In this document: piece by piece, positions 6,590 to 6,834 of the stretch
How the letters are laid out: every line of letters starts with the position of its first letter
How positions within the stretch are numbered: position 1 is the first letter of the stretch
From: Fimbriimonadales bacterium
GTDB lineage: Bacteria > Armatimonadota > Fimbriimonadia > Fimbriimonadales > GBS-DC
Length of the DNA: 6,834 nucleotides
Direction of reading: 5' to 3'
NCBI GenBank assembly: GCA_026416065.1
Contig: JAOAFW010000104.1
Location: 1 to 6,834, forward strand
The notes under the pieces: generated by a model
Told to the model about the DNA's origin: nothing
The model's input: the letters and a program-made list of their open reading frames with translations, nothing else
The model's database searches: none
Translations under genes and position numbers: made by a program

Positions 6590-6597
6590 AAAGGAGG
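6590..6597 (+). promoter_or_regulatory. Strong ribosome binding site, possibly masked by a local stem
   Basis: AAAGGAGG lies 8 nt before the ATG at 6606 and fixes that start. CCTC at 6584-6587 is complementary to GAGG at 6594-6597 with a 6-nt loop, so a short stem could hide part of the site. Confidence 0.85.
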
Positions 6598-6605
6598 ATT
6601 TGACG

Positions 6606-6834
6606 ATGCGATTGAACAAGATTTTGGCGATTGCTGCGCTTAGAGCTACCGTGGCCGCTCTGCACGCCCAGGCTACGATGATTTTGACTTCTTATAACAA
6701 CGTTCAGATCGGCGGTTGGAAGGTTTATGACCTCACCTTCGTCCTCAGCAGTGCCAATCAGGCTGTCTGGAACTCCTGGGCGCTTCGCCTGCGCTACGAC
6801 AACACCAAAATGGAAGTGTTTATGGTGCGCACAA
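6606..6834 (+). CDS. Probable exported beta-rich protein, N-terminal part (partial)
   Basis: The frame is open from the ATG at 6606 to the right edge (76 full codons, no stop). The start is supported by the strong ribosome binding site and the promoter upstream. The N-terminus looks like a Sec signal peptide: MRLNK, then a mainly hydrophobic stretch, then a possible cleavage after AQA at residue 23. Arg13 interrupts the hydrophobic core and is unusual. The mature part alternates hydrophobic and polar residues and is rich in aromatics (VYDLTFVLSS at 40-49, WALRLRYDNTKMEV at 58-71), which suggests a beta-sandwich such as those in cohesin-like or PEP-CTERM-type surface proteins. That resemblance is an impression only, and the C-terminus that would reveal a sorting signal is outside the window. 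The promoter predicts abundant expression. Confidence 0.8.
   Translation, partial: MRLNKILAIAALRATVAALHAQATMILTSYNNVQIGGWKVYDLTFVLSSANQAVWNSWALRLRYDNTKMEVFMVRT

Noticed and set aside
6293..6619. A 108-codon minus-strand open frame covering the intergenic region
   Set aside because: It runs antisense to the consensus promoter, the leader and the ribosome binding site of the exported-protein gene. It has no ribosome binding site of its own that I can see, and its product shows no family features.

Overview
The window is moderately GC-rich bacterial DNA (wecB is clearly GC-rich; a hand count over 1561-1920 gives about 48% GC). It holds five complete genes and fragments of two more at the ends. 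Nothing fixes the taxon. A FliA/WhiG-type sigma factor, two multidomain histidine kinases and a secreted beta-rich protein would fit a free-living, flagellated environmental bacterium. A deep-branching lineage such as Armatimonadota is a guess, not something the sequence proves.

Left part, plus strand (1-3094): the tail of an unrecognised gene (stop at 65-67), a 91-residue two-helix membrane protein (119-394), a FliA/WhiG-family sigma factor (424-1209) and a hybrid histidine kinase with a C-terminal receiver (1250-3094). The gaps are short (51, 29 and 40 nt) and no terminator is visible between them, so they are probably co-transcribed. The sigma factor points to a flagellar or developmental regulon, and the hybrid kinase may feed signals into the same programme.

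Middle part, minus strand (3102-6265): wecB, a non-hydrolysing UDP-GlcNAc 2-epimerase, is followed after 20 nt by a MASE1-PAS-HisKA-HATPase histidine kinase. These look like a two-gene operon joining supply of the polysaccharide precursor UDP-ManNAc to a membrane sensor. The two kinase genes converge, with only 7 nt between their stop codons and no visible terminator.

Right part (6266-6834): a divergent intergenic region of about 340 bp. It carries helically phased A/T tracts, a consensus sigma-70 promoter (TTGACA, 17 bp, TGC, TATAAT), a leader of about 134 nt with potentially competing hairpins, and a strong ribosome binding site. These drive a truncated gene for a probable exported protein. 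This leader is the least explained part of the window. I found no CRISPR array, insertion sequence, tRNA or rRNA, and no clearly novel multi-gene system.
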